A stretch of DNA of 64,000 nt from SIG565 sp045594065 (GCA_045594065.1 JAZNXU010000040.1:37269-101268), one strand, 5' to 3'. Counted from the first letter of the stretch, positions 47,811 to 57,662 are shown. Numbers and translations: made by a program. Notes: a model not told the origin generated them from the letters alone.

Positions 47811-49064
47811 CTATTTCCTTTTCACATCTGCACCGAGTGCTGTTAAATAGTTTTCAATATTTTCATAACCACGGGATATGTGGTGAGTGCATGATACTTC
47901 GGTGACGCCGTCGGCTGCAAGACCCGCAATTACGAGCGCGGCGCCTCCGCGCAGGTCGGTACTCTCTACCTTGGCGGCCGACAGCTGTTCTACGCCCTCG
48001 ATAACCGCCAGATTGCCGTGAATGCTTATTTTAGCGCCAAGCCGTTTAAGCTCATCTATATATTTATAACGATTTTGAAAAATATTCTCAATAAAGAGTG
48101 ATGTTCCCCGTGCTAAAGCCAGCATTGCTATTATCGGAGGTCCCGCATCGGTTGGAAAACCTGGATAAACTGCCGAACGAATGACGGGAACAAATTTAAT
48201 TCGCTCAGGTGATGAAATTCGCAGCTTATCGCTATAAATATTGATAAGCGACCCTGACTGTTCAAAGACATTTATAACCGCCGCCATATCTGCGGGATTG
48301 ACATTATGAACCGTTATTTCGCCCTGTGTTACAGCCGCTGCTGCCATATAGGTTGCCACCGCTATTCTGTCGGGAATTACGGTATGGCAAACGGGAAAGA
48401 GTTTTTCCTTTCCGTACACAATTACAGTATCGAGCCCTGCTCCGCATATCTTTACTCCTGCTTCATTCAAAAAGTTAGCAAGATCGACAATTTCCGGCTC
48501 GCGTGCGGCGTTATGGATTATCGTTTTACCGGGTGTTAATGCGGCTGCTAAAATGCTGTTTTCGGTAGCACCTACACTTGGAAACGATAAATTTATTACG
48601 GGATTATCGATGTGTTTCTCTTTTTTGCAATATATATAACCGTGATCCTCAGTAATGCCGAAGCCTAATTTCTGCAAAGCGAAAATATGTAGGTCGATAG
48701 GCCTCGGACCTAACTCACAGCCACCCGGACTGCTTATTACAGCATTCCCTGTTCTTGCTGCTATAGCACCCAAAAATACAACTGATGAGCGCATTTCGCG
48801 CATTAAATTATCAGGAATATCGTTTGCGCTGACCGCTGAGGCATCTACCGTTACGGTATTATCGCAAAAGGAACATCTACAGCCAAAATGCTCAAGAATT
48901 TTAATTGACACACTGACATCTGAAATATTTGGACAGTTATGTATTACCGACTCGCCCGAGCAGAGCAGTGTTGCTGCCAAAATCGGCAAAACACTGTTTT
49001 TGGCTCCGTGCGCCGTAATTTCCCCAAATAGGCGCTTACCGCCTGTTATAATCAAATTTGACAT
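47811..49064 (-). CDS. murA: UDP-N-acetylglucosamine 1-carboxyvinyltransferase
   Basis: This 417-residue enzyme performs the first committed peptidoglycan step, adding enolpyruvate from PEP. It has the substrate-binding GAKNSVLP near 20-27, REMRSSVVFLGAIAAR, and the fosfomycin-target cysteine in SSPGGCELGPRPIDLH (near 112). The variant around the Cys (CELGPRPIDLH) resembles Gram-positive MurA paralogues. It occupies the place murB holds in the Bacillus cluster. A hairpin that pairs with its ribosome site lies just upstream. Confidence 0.96.
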   Translation of the reverse strand: MSNLIITGGKRLFGEITAHGAKNSVLPILAATLLCSGESVIHNCPNISDVSVSIKILEHFGCRCSFCDNTVTVDASAVSANDIPDNLMREMRSSVVFLGAIAARTGNAVISSPGGCELGPRPIDLHIFALQKLGFGITEDHGYIYCKKEKHIDNPVINLSFPSVGATENSILAAALTPGKTIIHNAAREPEIVDLANFLNEAGVKICGAGLDTVIVYGKEKLFPVCHTVIPDRIAVATYMAAAAVTQGEITVHNVNPADMAAVINVFEQSGSLINIYSDKLRISSPERIKFVPVIRSAVYPGFPTDAGPPIIAMLALARGTSLFIENIFQNRYKYIDELKRLGAKISIHGNLAVIEGVEQLSAAKVESTDLRGGAALVIAGLAADGVTEVSCTHHISRGYENIENYLTALGADVKRK

Positions 49065-49070
49065 TTTGCA

Positions 49071-49110
49071 CCTCGCATTTTTTCGCTTTACAATTTTATT
49101 CTATGCGAGG
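49071..49110 (-). promoter_or_regulatory. Hairpin sequestering the murA ribosome site
   Basis: On the minus strand CCTCGCAT (49110-49103) pairs perfectly with ATGCGAGG (49078-49071) across a 24-base A-rich loop. The second arm contains the GAGG Shine-Dalgarno of murA, 6 bases before its ATG. When folded, initiation should be hindered. Confidence 0.5.
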
Positions 49111-49128
49111 TAAAAAATTATGTTAGTA

Positions 49129-50238
49129 TTATTTATTGAGTAACTGCATTATTTCGCTGTAAATACGCTCATTCGCATCAATAATTGCAGATTTTTTAGC
49201 GTTTTCGCTCATAGCTGACAGGAGTGTTTTATTATCTGCCATACGCTCAACGGTTTTTATTAGCAGCTCTGCTGACAGGTCCTTTTCCTCAATAATATCG
49301 GCAGCACCTGCATTTTTAAGTGACATAGCGTTATGGAACTGATGATTCTCCGCAACATAAGGCGACGGAATAAGCACAGCCGCTTTGCCGAGCGCCTGAA
49401 TTTCGCTAAGCGTAATGGCGCCTGCTCTTGAAATTACAATATCGGCTGCCGCCATACAAACATCCATATCGTAAATATAATCCTTAACCGTAATTTCATC
49501 GGATAAGGCTATATCGGCGAGTGCTGAAAGCATTGTATCGTAGCCGCTTTTACCCGTTGCGTGAATGTGATAATATTTACCGCTGCCATTATGATGGCGG
49601 ATAAGACCTGTAACAGACTCGTTAATAGCGCGGGCGCCAAGACTGCCGCCAAAGGAAAGAATAAGCGGACGGCTGTCGAGCCCTAAAGCCTTTCGCGCTT
49701 CCTCCCTGCTTGCATTAACTAAATTTTGACGCACAGGGTTGCCGGTAACAATACATTTATTCTTGGTTTGCAAATACTTCGCTGCTTCTTTATATGCCAA
49801 CAAAACCTTATCAGCACTTTTAGAAAGCATTTTTGTTGTAACACCCGGATAAGCGTTCTGCTCGTGAATAGCGGTTTTAATGCCGAGCTTTTGAGCCTCA
49901 CGAACAACAGGACCGCTTACATAGCCGCCCGTACCTATAACAATATCCGGCTTTATAGCTTTAAGTATTTTACGCGCCTTAACACTTGAATTGACAGCCT
50001 TATAAACAGCCGCAACATTGCGCGCAATATTTTTAGGAGTAAGGCTTCGCTGAAAGCCTGCAACATCAATTGTGTAAAAATCGTAACCCTGGCGCGGAAC
50101 AAGAGTTGCCTCAAGCTTATTTGCTGTTCCAATATAACTGATTTTAGCATCAGGGTGTTTTTCCTTTATGTAACCTGCAACGGCAAGGGCGGGATTAATA
50201 TGACCCGCTGTACCGCCGCCTGCAAAGAGAATATGCAT
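49129..50238 (-). CDS. murG: UDP-N-acetylglucosamine--lipid I GlcNAc transferase
   Basis: This 369-residue GT28 enzyme makes lipid II from lipid I. It has the N-terminal ILFAGGGTAGHINPALAVA (first glycine loop), GTGGYVSGPVV (second), HEQNAYPG, and the C-terminal donor-binding ISRAGAITLSEIQALGKAAV. It is a peripheral membrane protein. It lies 14 bases after ftsW. Confidence 0.97.
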   Translation of the reverse strand: MHILFAGGGTAGHINPALAVAGYIKEKHPDAKISYIGTANKLEATLVPRQGYDFYTIDVAGFQRSLTPKNIARNVAAVYKAVNSSVKARKILKAIKPDIVIGTGGYVSGPVVREAQKLGIKTAIHEQNAYPGVTTKMLSKSADKVLLAYKEAAKYLQTKNKCIVTGNPVRQNLVNASREEARKALGLDSRPLILSFGGSLGARAINESVTGLIRHHNGSGKYYHIHATGKSGYDTMLSALADIALSDEITVKDYIYDMDVCMAAADIVISRAGAITLSEIQALGKAAVLIPSPYVAENHQFHNAMSLKNAGAADIIEEKDLSAELLIKTVERMADNKTLLSAMSENAKKSAIIDANERIYSEIMQLLNK

Positions 50239-50252
50239 AAAATTTCCACCTT

Positions 50253-51404
50253 TTACATTTTTTGAACGGTCGAATCGCGTGAGATTGAAAGCACAATTCC
50301 CATTTGAGCTAGCAACAACACAAGTGCCGTACCGCCGTAGCTAAAGAACGGCAGGCTAATGCCGGTGTTAGGAATTGTATTGGTAACAACCAAAATATTT
50401 AAAATAGCCTGAAGTCCTACCTGAAAGGTTAGCCCCACTGCCATTAAACATCCGAACTTATCGCGGGCTTTAATTGCAATCGTAAAGCCGCGCCAAACAA
50501 GAGCGCAGAAAAGCAGAACAATAATTATTGCACCGATAATTCCAAGCTCCTCGCTGACGATTGAAAAAATGAAGTCGTTATGGGGCTCAGGCACCCACAA
50601 ATATTTCTGTCTGGATTTTCCAAGTCCCCTACCCATAATACCGCCTGAGCCAATAGCTAAAAGCGACTGAATGGTTTGATAACCTTTACCCATAGGGTCA
50701 GCCCACGGGTCAAGCCAATATTTAATACGGTCACCGCCGTAGCCCACAACACCTGAAAGAAGTGCTGCCGCCACGCCACCTACACCGATTAAAGCGAGTC
50801 CTCCTAAATGCATCCATTTCATTCCGCCCACAACCATAAGCAAGATGCCTATACAGAAAATAAGAAGTGTTGCGGACAGATGCGGCTCGAGAACTACCAA
50901 AACACAGGTAATGGCCAAAAGCATGATTAAAAAGGCAACCACCTTAAGGCTTCCCATCTGCTTATAATTGGCGGCAATTAGGTGTGAAAATAAAAGTATA
51001 ATCGCAAACTTTGCAATCTCGGTAGGCTGAAAGTTAATAGGACCCACAACTATCCAGCGCTTAACATCCATACCGCTTACCATTGGCGGCAAGGCTAACA
51101 GCACCACTAACAACACAATGGCGACTGCAAACGCGGGCCAAGCAAATCTGCGGTAAATATGGTAATCTATTTGCGAAAGTATAAGCATTAACGCAACGCC
51201 GCCTATTGCAAAGCAGGCTTGACGCACTATGAAGAAATAGCTGTTACCGTAATAGGTATACGAATAAGCATAACTGGCGGAAAAAAGCATAATAAGACCA
51301 ACCGTTAAAAGCACTAGAACAAGGCTTAAAAATACTATATCAATTTTTCCGTGACGGGGTGCTTTCAGCGCGTTGCTTTTTTTAACATTGCTTTTAGCTG
51401 CCAT
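50253..51404 (-). CDS. ftsW: SEDS-family glycosyltransferase FtsW/SpoVE
   Basis: This 383-residue protein has about ten membrane helices. It shows SEDS motifs DPWADPMGKGYQTIQSLLAI, the GLGKSRQKYLWVPEPHNDFI region and the C-terminal NTGISLPFFSYGGTALV. SEDS proteins polymerise lipid II glycan strands with a class B PBP, here the SpoVD/FtsI-like protein of the same cluster. FtsW (division) and SpoVE (sporulation) cannot be separated by sequence alone; one copy may serve both. Confidence 0.94.
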   Translation of the reverse strand: MAAKSNVKKSNALKAPRHGKIDIVFLSLVLVLLTVGLIMLFSASYAYSYTYYGNSYFFIVRQACFAIGGVALMLILSQIDYHIYRRFAWPAFAVAIVLLVVLLALPPMVSGMDVKRWIVVGPINFQPTEIAKFAIILLFSHLIAANYKQMGSLKVVAFLIMLLAITCVLVVLEPHLSATLLIFCIGILLMVVGGMKWMHLGGLALIGVGGVAAALLSGVVGYGGDRIKYWLDPWADPMGKGYQTIQSLLAIGSGGIMGRGLGKSRQKYLWVPEPHNDFIFSIVSEELGIIGAIIIVLLFCALVWRGFTIAIKARDKFGCLMAVGLTFQVGLQAILNILVVTNTIPNTGISLPFFSYGGTALVLLLAQMGIVLSISRDSTVQKM

Positions 51405-51415
51405 AGCTTATCTCC

Positions 51416-52429
51416 TTATAAAATAATGGGTAATATTGCGAGAGCTGAACAAATAAGTGCAACAAGAGAAAAAATGTTAACAATTTTTTCTTCTGACCAG
51501 CCGCACATCTCAAAGTGATGATGAATAGGACTCATCTTAAAAATTCGCTTACCTGTTTTCTTGAAAACTGCCACTTGAAGCATAACGGAAAGCGCCTCGG
51601 CAAGATAGACAAAACCGGCAAGCAATAATAAAACAGGTCGGCCTATTCCAAAGGAAAGTGCTACTACTGCACCACCTAAGAACATTGAGCCCGTATCGCC
51701 CATAAATACCTTTGCAGGATGGGTATTCCACACAAGAAAGCCGATACATCCACCCGCAAGTGCGGCAGAAATAGTGTTATACGAATAGTTTGTAAGAAGT
51801 CCCGAGGCAATCAAAAATCCGCAAGACACAACAAGTGTTACGGAGGATGCGAGTCCGTCAATTCCATCTGTAAGGTTTACAGCATTTGTAAAGCCGTAAA
51901 TAAACATTAGTGCTATCGGCCAGAAAATAAGACCGATGCCCTCGGTTACATTAACATCTCCAACAAAGGGAATCCATGTGGTTGTAACACCCGATAAATA
52001 AAGTGTTGCTAAATATCCTGCCGAAACAATAAGCTGTAGCAGAGTTTTTTGTTTGGCTGTAAGGCCCAAATTTCTCTTTTTAACAACCTTTATGTAATCA
52101 TCAAAAAAGCCGATAAGTCCCATACCGAAAGCAAGTGCTATTCCTGCAATAAAGCGGGTAACATTACCTGCGAGTTTAAGCTCTTTTGATAGTCCGGTTG
52201 AGAAAACGGACGAATATGTAATTGCAACAGCAATTCCAGCAAGGAAACCGAGAGCTATCATTATTCCGCCCATTGTGGGTGTTCCCTGCTTTTTCTCGTG
52301 CCATTTTGGACCTATATCCAATATAGTCTGCCCAAATTTCAATTTGTGTAAAAACGGGATAACTATTTTACCTGATACCGCACATATAGCAAATGCTGTT
52401 ATTGCGGCTATAACGGGTGTGAAATCCAT
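51416..52429 (-). CDS. mraY: Phospho-MurNAc-pentapeptide translocase MraY
   Basis: This is a 337-residue polytopic enzyme that forms lipid I from UDP-MurNAc-pentapeptide and undecaprenyl phosphate. It has the Mg-binding GFFDDYIKVVKKRNLGL (DDxxK), NLTDGIDGLA and the cytoplasmic HHHFEMCGWSE histidine motif near the C-terminus. It lies between murE and ftsW; murD, normally next, is missing. Confidence 0.96.
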   Translation of the reverse strand: MDFTPVIAAITAFAICAVSGKIVIPFLHKLKFGQTILDIGPKWHEKKQGTPTMGGIMIALGFLAGIAVAITYSSVFSTGLSKELKLAGNVTRFIAGIALAFGMGLIGFFDDYIKVVKKRNLGLTAKQKTLLQLIVSAGYLATLYLSGVTTTWIPFVGDVNVTEGIGLIFWPIALMFIYGFTNAVNLTDGIDGLASSVTLVVSCGFLIASGLLTNYSYNTISAALAGGCIGFLVWNTHPAKVFMGDTGSMFLGGAVVALSFGIGRPVLLLLAGFVYLAEALSVMLQVAVFKKTGKRIFKMSPIHHHFEMCGWSEEKIVNIFSLVALICSALAILPIIL

Positions 52430-52443
52430 TTATAACACTCCTT

Positions 52444-53868
52444 TTAAAGTTCTTTAAGCGCCTCTGCCACAATTTCACGCTCATCAAGGTGAATCGTGCC
52501 GTCTTTTAAAATCTGATAGGTTTCGTGGCCCTTACCTGCCAATACTATTATATCATTTTCTTGCGCATTTTTAATAGCAAATTTTATTGCCTCTACCCTG
52601 TTTTCAATAACCTTATAGGGTGTTTTGGTGCCCTTAAAGCCTGAAACAATGTCGTTAATAATACTCATAGGGTCTTCACTACGCGGATTATCGCTAGTAA
52701 CTATGCAGTAATCGGCGTACTGTGCTGCTACATTGCCCATTATAGGACGTTTTGTGCGGTCACGGTCGCCCCCACAGCCGAACAGTACGACAAGTCTATG
52801 GTTCTTAAACTCACGGAAAGTGCGAAGAATATTTATAAGACCATCTGGTGTGTGTGCATAATCTATAATAACATTAAAGTTTCTGTTAGTAGGTACAGCT
52901 TCTGCCCTACCCTTAATGCCTGACATAGTTGAGAGCGCATTGGCTATATCGGGAAGCGTAAAGCCGAGCTCTATAAGCACAGCAACTGCCGCCATTGAAT
53001 TGTAAACCGAGAACTTGCCGCCCGTTAAAACACTGATATTTTGAATTGTATTATATCCAACAAAGCTGTAGGATACCCCGTCGGGACGGTAAGAAATATT
53101 TTTAGCACTATAGGTTGAATTATTACTGAGTACAGAATATGTGATTTTTTTGCAATCAACCATATCACACAGACGCTTACCGTAATCGTCATCAAAGTTT
53201 ATTACGGCGGTTTTGGTCATTTTGAAAAGTTTACATTTTGCCTCGAAATAGTTTTCCATAGTTATATGGTAATCGAGATGATCTTGGGTTAAATTTGTGA
53301 ATACTGCTGCCTCAAATTCAACACCGTGCACCCTCTTTTGGTCAAGCGCGTGGGATGAAATTTCCATAACTACATATTCACAGCCCGACTTTTTCATAAG
53401 AGAGAAAAGTGAATTCAGTTCATATGCTCCGGGAGTTGTATTAGAAGTAGGAATTTCGGTATCGCCAATCATATTGTGGATTGTACCAATCAGTCCTACC
53501 TTATAACCCTTTGCCTCTAAAACCGACTTAAGCATATAGGTAACCGAAGTTTTACCGTTGGTGCCTGTAACGCCTATCAGCTTTAAATCTTTAGCAGGAT
53601 TACCAAACCAATTAGCGCTCATTACGGCGAGTGCCTCGTGAGTATCGGGTACTAAAATTTGATTCTTTACGCCCGTATCCTCCTCGGCGATAATTACTGC
53701 AGCGCCCATTTCCTCTGCCTTTTTAGCAAAGGTATGGCCGTCAAAATTAGCACCTTTAATACAGATGAAAGCATCACCCTTTTTAACCTTGCGGCTATCT
53801 GAAGTAACACCTGTTATTTCTGTGTTCATAAGTTTATTATTAACTTTTAATAAATCTTTAAGCTTCAT
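52444..53868 (-). CDS. murE: UDP-MurNAc-L-Ala-D-Glu:meso-DAP ligase
   Basis: This is a 474-residue Mur ligase starting at ATG 53868, 17 bases after the upstream stop, with AGAGG at 8 bases. It has ATP-binding GVTGTNGKTSVTYML (near 105-119), the central Mur ligase domain, and the C-terminal DNPR motif (TSDNPRSEDPM) that specifies meso-diaminopimelate rather than lysine. This implies DAP-type peptidoglycan. It is coupled to spoVD/ftsI upstream and mraY downstream. Confidence 0.96.
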   Translation of the reverse strand: MKLKDLLKVNNKLMNTEITGVTSDSRKVKKGDAFICIKGANFDGHTFAKKAEEMGAAVIIAEEDTGVKNQILVPDTHEALAVMSANWFGNPAKDLKLIGVTGTNGKTSVTYMLKSVLEAKGYKVGLIGTIHNMIGDTEIPTSNTTPGAYELNSLFSLMKKSGCEYVVMEISSHALDQKRVHGVEFEAAVFTNLTQDHLDYHITMENYFEAKCKLFKMTKTAVINFDDDYGKRLCDMVDCKKITYSVLSNNSTYSAKNISYRPDGVSYSFVGYNTIQNISVLTGGKFSVYNSMAAVAVLIELGFTLPDIANALSTMSGIKGRAEAVPTNRNFNVIIDYAHTPDGLINILRTFREFKNHRLVVLFGCGGDRDRTKRPIMGNVAAQYADYCIVTSDNPRSEDPMSIINDIVSGFKGTKTPYKVIENRVEAIKFAIKNAQENDIIVLAGKGHETYQILKDGTIHLDEREIVAEALKEL

Positions 53869-53884
53869 TATTTGACCTCTAAAA

Positions 53885-56143
53885 CTAATCGGAAACATTA
53901 TCGGCACTGGTATCACGGAAGTACACCGTTACAACTGTACCTTTTTCAACTGTAGTTCCTGCTGCAACACTCTGCTTATAGGCTACAACTCCAGCAGAAG
54001 AAGTATTGCCTGAGAACTGAATATTAATTCCAATTTCGGCAGCAGTAGTGTTGGTAGCTGAAATACCAAGACCCGTAAAATCGGGTACGGTTGCACTGCT
54101 CTCCTCACCGCTCACCTCTTCGGTATAAAGAATTACTGTACCGCCTGAATTTATAGTATCGGTTGAGGACGGCATCTGCTTAATAACCGTTTCTCCGCTT
54201 CCTACTATTTTATAAGTTAGGTTTTGGTTTGTTATTTTACCCTTGGCAACGGTAAGTGATTCACCTACAACATTAGGTACTGTTACAGAAAGCTTTGCAA
54301 GCTCCTGCTCGGTATACTGTGGCTCATAACCTAAGTAAGGCAGGACCTCTGAGAGTATTTCAGCGCCTATGGGGGCTGATACTGCCGAGCCGTAATACTG
54401 ACCTGCGCTTGGCTCATCAATCATAACAAGCACCGCAATCTCAGGCTTTTCAGCGGGAGCAACTGCTAAATAAGAAGCAATATAGCGTTCTCCGTTCTCG
54501 GTTACAACATTGGCATAGTCCTTTTGAGATGTACCTGTTTTACCACCTGTCTGATAACCCGCAACATACATATTCTTAGTTGTACTTTGTGATACAACCG
54601 CCTCCATCATAGTGCGGATGGTGGCTGAAGTCTGTTCGGAAATAACCTGTCTTTTAACGGTTGTTCCTACCGACTTAACTATATTACCCTCGCTGTCAAT
54701 AACCTTACTTACAACATGCGGCTGAACTAAATTTCCGCCGTTAACAGCAGCCGAAATAGCGGTTATCATCTGAATAGGAGTGATAGTAAAGGTCTGACCG
54801 AAAGAAGCTGAAGCGAGCTCTACGGCGCCCTTAGTTGATAGCTTATGGTATACCGACTGCGATTCACCCGGCAGGTCGATACCGGTCTTCTGTGTAAGAC
54901 CAAAAGCCTCAAAATACTTATCAAAATTAACACTACCCACAAGCTGACCTACCATTATATAGGCGGGGTTGCAGGAATTAACCATTGTGTGAAGCAGGCT
55001 TTGTGTACCGTGACCACCCGCCTTATGGCAGTGGTAGGGTTGACCTGCAATAGTAATCAAGTGATTACAAGTAAATGTGGAATTAAGATTAACCAGATTT
55101 TCTTCCAATGCCATAGCCGCTGTTACAACCTTGAAAACCGAGCCCGGCTCATAAGTATCTGAAACCGCCTTGTTTCGCCACTGCCTGTTTAACAGCTCGT
55201 TGCGTAGTTTGTTTTTAGCCTCTTCATCAGTTTCGGCATCAATCAAAGCCTGATCGTTTACTGACAGCGTAAAGGCATCGTTAGGGTCAAAATCCCCCTT
55301 AACGGCAAGCGCTAAAATCTCACCTGTGTTTACATTCATTACAATACAAGCGCCGCGATCCTGAGCTTTATTTGCAACAACACCTGCCTCAAGATACTTT
55401 TCGGCAATATACTGAACATAGTTATCAACGGTTAAAACAAGGGAATTTCCCTGAATTGCCTCTTCAACACGCTCGTATGTCAGTGGCATATTAGTGCCCT
55501 GTGCACTTTTTGCTGCAACAACTCTGCCTGCAACACCCGTAAGCTCAGTGTCATAATAGCTTTCAATACCCGAAAGGCCTTGGTTATCACTGCCGACGAA
55601 GCCAAGCAGTACCGACGCTAAATTATTGTTAGGATAATATCTTTTTGTAGTTTCATCAAGACCGATATAATTAGAAAGCTCTAAATCGGCATTATCGGTT
55701 ATAAACTTTCTTACTTCATCGGCAACGGTCTTATCAATTTTCTTTTTAACTATCACATAGTAGGTGTTTTTTTCGGTATAGCCATAAACCGTTTCACGGT
55801 CTAAATCCAAAATTTCTGAAAGGCCGTCAGCAATCGTATTTTTTACCGCGGTTTTTTTGGTTTCATCCTTTAGTTTTGTTATGCCGTTTGGTGTTATGTA
55901 AACTGTCCAAGCGGTAGAGCTTGTAGCAAGAAGATTCATATTTTTATCATAAATATCGCCTCTGGGAGCCGATATCAATGTATCGTAAAGCTGCTGCTCA
56001 AGCGCCGCATTCTGGTATTTTTCACCGTTGATAACAGCAATATCAAAAAGTCTTACACCCGATATTCCAACAAAAAGAATGACAAGCGCGAGCATTGTAC
56101 AAAAAATTCGTGTAATCATCGTTTTGTTAGGCTTGCTTGTCAT
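53885..56143 (-). CDS. spoVD: Class B penicillin-binding protein, SpoVD/FtsI-like, with two PASTA domains
   Basis: This is a 752-residue protein: one N-terminal membrane helix (about 10-30), a dimerisation/pedestal domain (about 45-230) and a transpeptidase domain with SVFK (EPGSVFKVVTAAM), SCN (VNSCNPAYIM) and KTG (GGKTGTSQKD). Two C-terminal PASTA repeats follow (about 620-690 and 690-745; VPNVVGESLTVAKGKI and VPDFTGLGISATNT). Bacillus has separate pbpB and spoVD here; only one such gene is present, so it may work in both division and cortex synthesis. It partners with the SEDS protein. Confidence 0.94.
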   Translation of the reverse strand: MTSKPNKTMITRIFCTMLALVILFVGISGVRLFDIAVINGEKYQNAALEQQLYDTLISAPRGDIYDKNMNLLATSSTAWTVYITPNGITKLKDETKKTAVKNTIADGLSEILDLDRETVYGYTEKNTYYVIVKKKIDKTVADEVRKFITDNADLELSNYIGLDETTKRYYPNNNLASVLLGFVGSDNQGLSGIESYYDTELTGVAGRVVAAKSAQGTNMPLTYERVEEAIQGNSLVLTVDNYVQYIAEKYLEAGVVANKAQDRGACIVMNVNTGEILALAVKGDFDPNDAFTLSVNDQALIDAETDEEAKNKLRNELLNRQWRNKAVSDTYEPGSVFKVVTAAMALEENLVNLNSTFTCNHLITIAGQPYHCHKAGGHGTQSLLHTMVNSCNPAYIMVGQLVGSVNFDKYFEAFGLTQKTGIDLPGESQSVYHKLSTKGAVELASASFGQTFTITPIQMITAISAAVNGGNLVQPHVVSKVIDSEGNIVKSVGTTVKRQVISEQTSATIRTMMEAVVSQSTTKNMYVAGYQTGGKTGTSQKDYANVVTENGERYIASYLAVAPAEKPEIAVLVMIDEPSAGQYYGSAVSAPIGAEILSEVLPYLGYEPQYTEQELAKLSVTVPNVVGESLTVAKGKITNQNLTYKIVGSGETVIKQMPSSTDTINSGGTVILYTEEVSGEESSATVPDFTGLGISATNTTAAEIGINIQFSGNTSSAGVVAYKQSVAAGTTVEKGTVVTVYFRDTSADNVSD

Positions 56144-56166
56144 TACTTTTCCTCCTGTTCGGTATA

Positions 56167-56221
56167 TTTTCGGGTATCTACAAATACCCGAAAACGAGAG
56201 TTAAAAAATTTTCAACTCTCG
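56167..56221 (-). promoter_or_regulatory. Double hairpin between ftsL and spoVD
   Basis: On the minus strand CGAGAGTT pairs with AACTCTCG (56214-56221 with 56195-56202), then TTTT, then CGGGTAT pairs with ATACCCG (about 56170-56192). The first hairpin plus TTTT resembles a weak intrinsic terminator or a processing site inside the cluster. Confidence 0.5.
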
Positions 56222-56254
56222 TAACATTTTAATTATATTAATTTATAGTATTGG

Positions 56255-56719
56255 CTATTCCTGAGAAATAACCTTTTCTCCCGAAGCAGTTACTGCCGCG
56301 TTAGAATCATTAACACGCATATATACTACCTGTGACTTGTCCATCTTTTTCATGCCGATATCTGCAGCCGCCTGCTCAAGATTGGTATAGGAAATAATAT
56401 TTTCAAACTCAACATTAAGTCTTGTTATCTCAGCATCGAGCTCACTTATTTCTTTATTTACATCGTTGATTTTTGAACTGGTTTCGGTAATGCAAACGCG
56501 CAAGAATATATTACCGCAAACTGCAGCCACCATAAATGCCGCAATTATAACCGAGGTGACACTGGCAGACATAGCGCGAGCCTTGGCTTTGGTTTTCTGC
56601 TTTTTGCCTTTAACAGGCATCTTGATAATATTATCAATCGGCTCTGCCTTTTTCTCTTTAGGCATAAAGAGGTTAAAGTCGTAAGCCAAGCTATCATTAT
56701 AATACTTAAGATTATCCAT
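56255..56719 (-). CDS. ftsL: Cell division protein FtsL-like
   Basis: This 154-residue bitopic protein has a basic cytoplasmic tail (MPVKGKKQKTKAKARAMS), one membrane helix (about 52-74), and an extracytoplasmic coiled coil (about 78-112; SSKINDVNKEISELDAEITR). It ends with the FtsL-typical LEQAAADIGMKKMDKSQVVY segment. FtsL sequences diverge strongly, so the call rests on topology and its place between rsmH and the class B PBP. Confidence 0.88.
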   Translation of the reverse strand: MDNLKYYNDSLAYDFNLFMPKEKKAEPIDNIIKMPVKGKKQKTKAKARAMSASVTSVIIAAFMVAAVCGNIFLRVCITETSSKINDVNKEISELDAEITRLNVEFENIISYTNLEQAAADIGMKKMDKSQVVYMRVNDSNAAVTASGEKVISQE

Positions 56720-56729
56720 TTCGTCCCCT

Positions 56730-57650
56730 CTAATTCTTTACTATCGTTCTAAGAGTTGCACTGCGCGAGCGTGCATTTTCTTCTAATTCCTTTGCTGATG
56801 CCGTTATCGGCTTTCTGTTTTTTAAATGTCCGCGAGGTGTTTTACCGCACACACATACGGGAAAATCGGGCGGACAGGTACAGCCTGTACAAAATTCCTT
56901 GAATTTTTGCTTAACCATTCGGTCTTCAAGCGAATGGAATGTAATTATTGATAATACTCCGCCTGATTTTAATAAATCAAAGGCGGTATCCAGTGCTGAT
57001 GACAAAACATCTAGTTCACCGTTTACTGCAATTCTCAGCGCCTGAAAGGTCTTTCTGGCGGGATGACCGTCGCGGCGCGTCTTAGCAGGTACGGCAGCCG
57101 AAACAATATCAGACAACTGCAATGTGGTGGTAATGGGAGAAACTTCCCTCGCCTGCACTATTTTATTTGCAATTCTGTAAGCAAATTTTTCTTCACCGAA
57201 GCGATTTAAAATGTCTGTAAGCTCGGCTACGCTTAAATTATTTACTAAATCTGCTGCCGATACACCACTCTTGCTCATTCGCATATCCAGAGATGCATCC
57301 TTATGATAAGAAAAACCTCTCTCGGCAGTATCAAGCTGATATGAGGAAACTCCAAGGTCAAGTAAAATCCCATCGACCGCAGTGACCCCTACATTATTTA
57401 ATGCAGCTTCCATATCTTTAAAATTAGTATGGATAACCTGTGCGGGTAAATCCTTTAATCTTTCGGTTGCTACTGCTACGGCATCGGGATCTTGGTCGAG
57501 CGCATAAAGCTTGCCGGTTGTAAGCTTTTGGGCAATACCTCGGGAATGCCCAGCGCCGCCCGCTGTTCCGTCAACATAAATGCCGTCGGGTTTAATTTGC
57601 AGAGATTCAATTACCTCATTAAAGAGCACGGGAATATGTGAAAACTCCAT
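56730..57650 (-). CDS. rsmH: 16S rRNA N4-cytosine-1402 methyltransferase RsmH
   Basis: This 306-residue SAM-dependent enzyme (MraW) has the N-terminal HIPVLFNEVIESL, SAM motif YVDGTAGGAGHSRGIA (near 26-41), GILLDLGVSSYQLD, and the C-terminal SFHSLEDRMVKQKFKEF with NRKPITAS. It methylates the ribosomal P site. It sits immediately after mraZ, as is near-universal. Confidence 0.97.
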   Translation of the reverse strand: MEFSHIPVLFNEVIESLQIKPDGIYVDGTAGGAGHSRGIAQKLTTGKLYALDQDPDAVAVATERLKDLPAQVIHTNFKDMEAALNNVGVTAVDGILLDLGVSSYQLDTAERGFSYHKDASLDMRMSKSGVSAADLVNNLSVAELTDILNRFGEEKFAYRIANKIVQAREVSPITTTLQLSDIVSAAVPAKTRRDGHPARKTFQALRIAVNGELDVLSSALDTAFDLLKSGGVLSIITFHSLEDRMVKQKFKEFCTGCTCPPDFPVCVCGKTPRGHLKNRKPITASAKELEENARSRSATLRTIVKN

Positions 57651-57662
57651 TTCCCCACCCCA

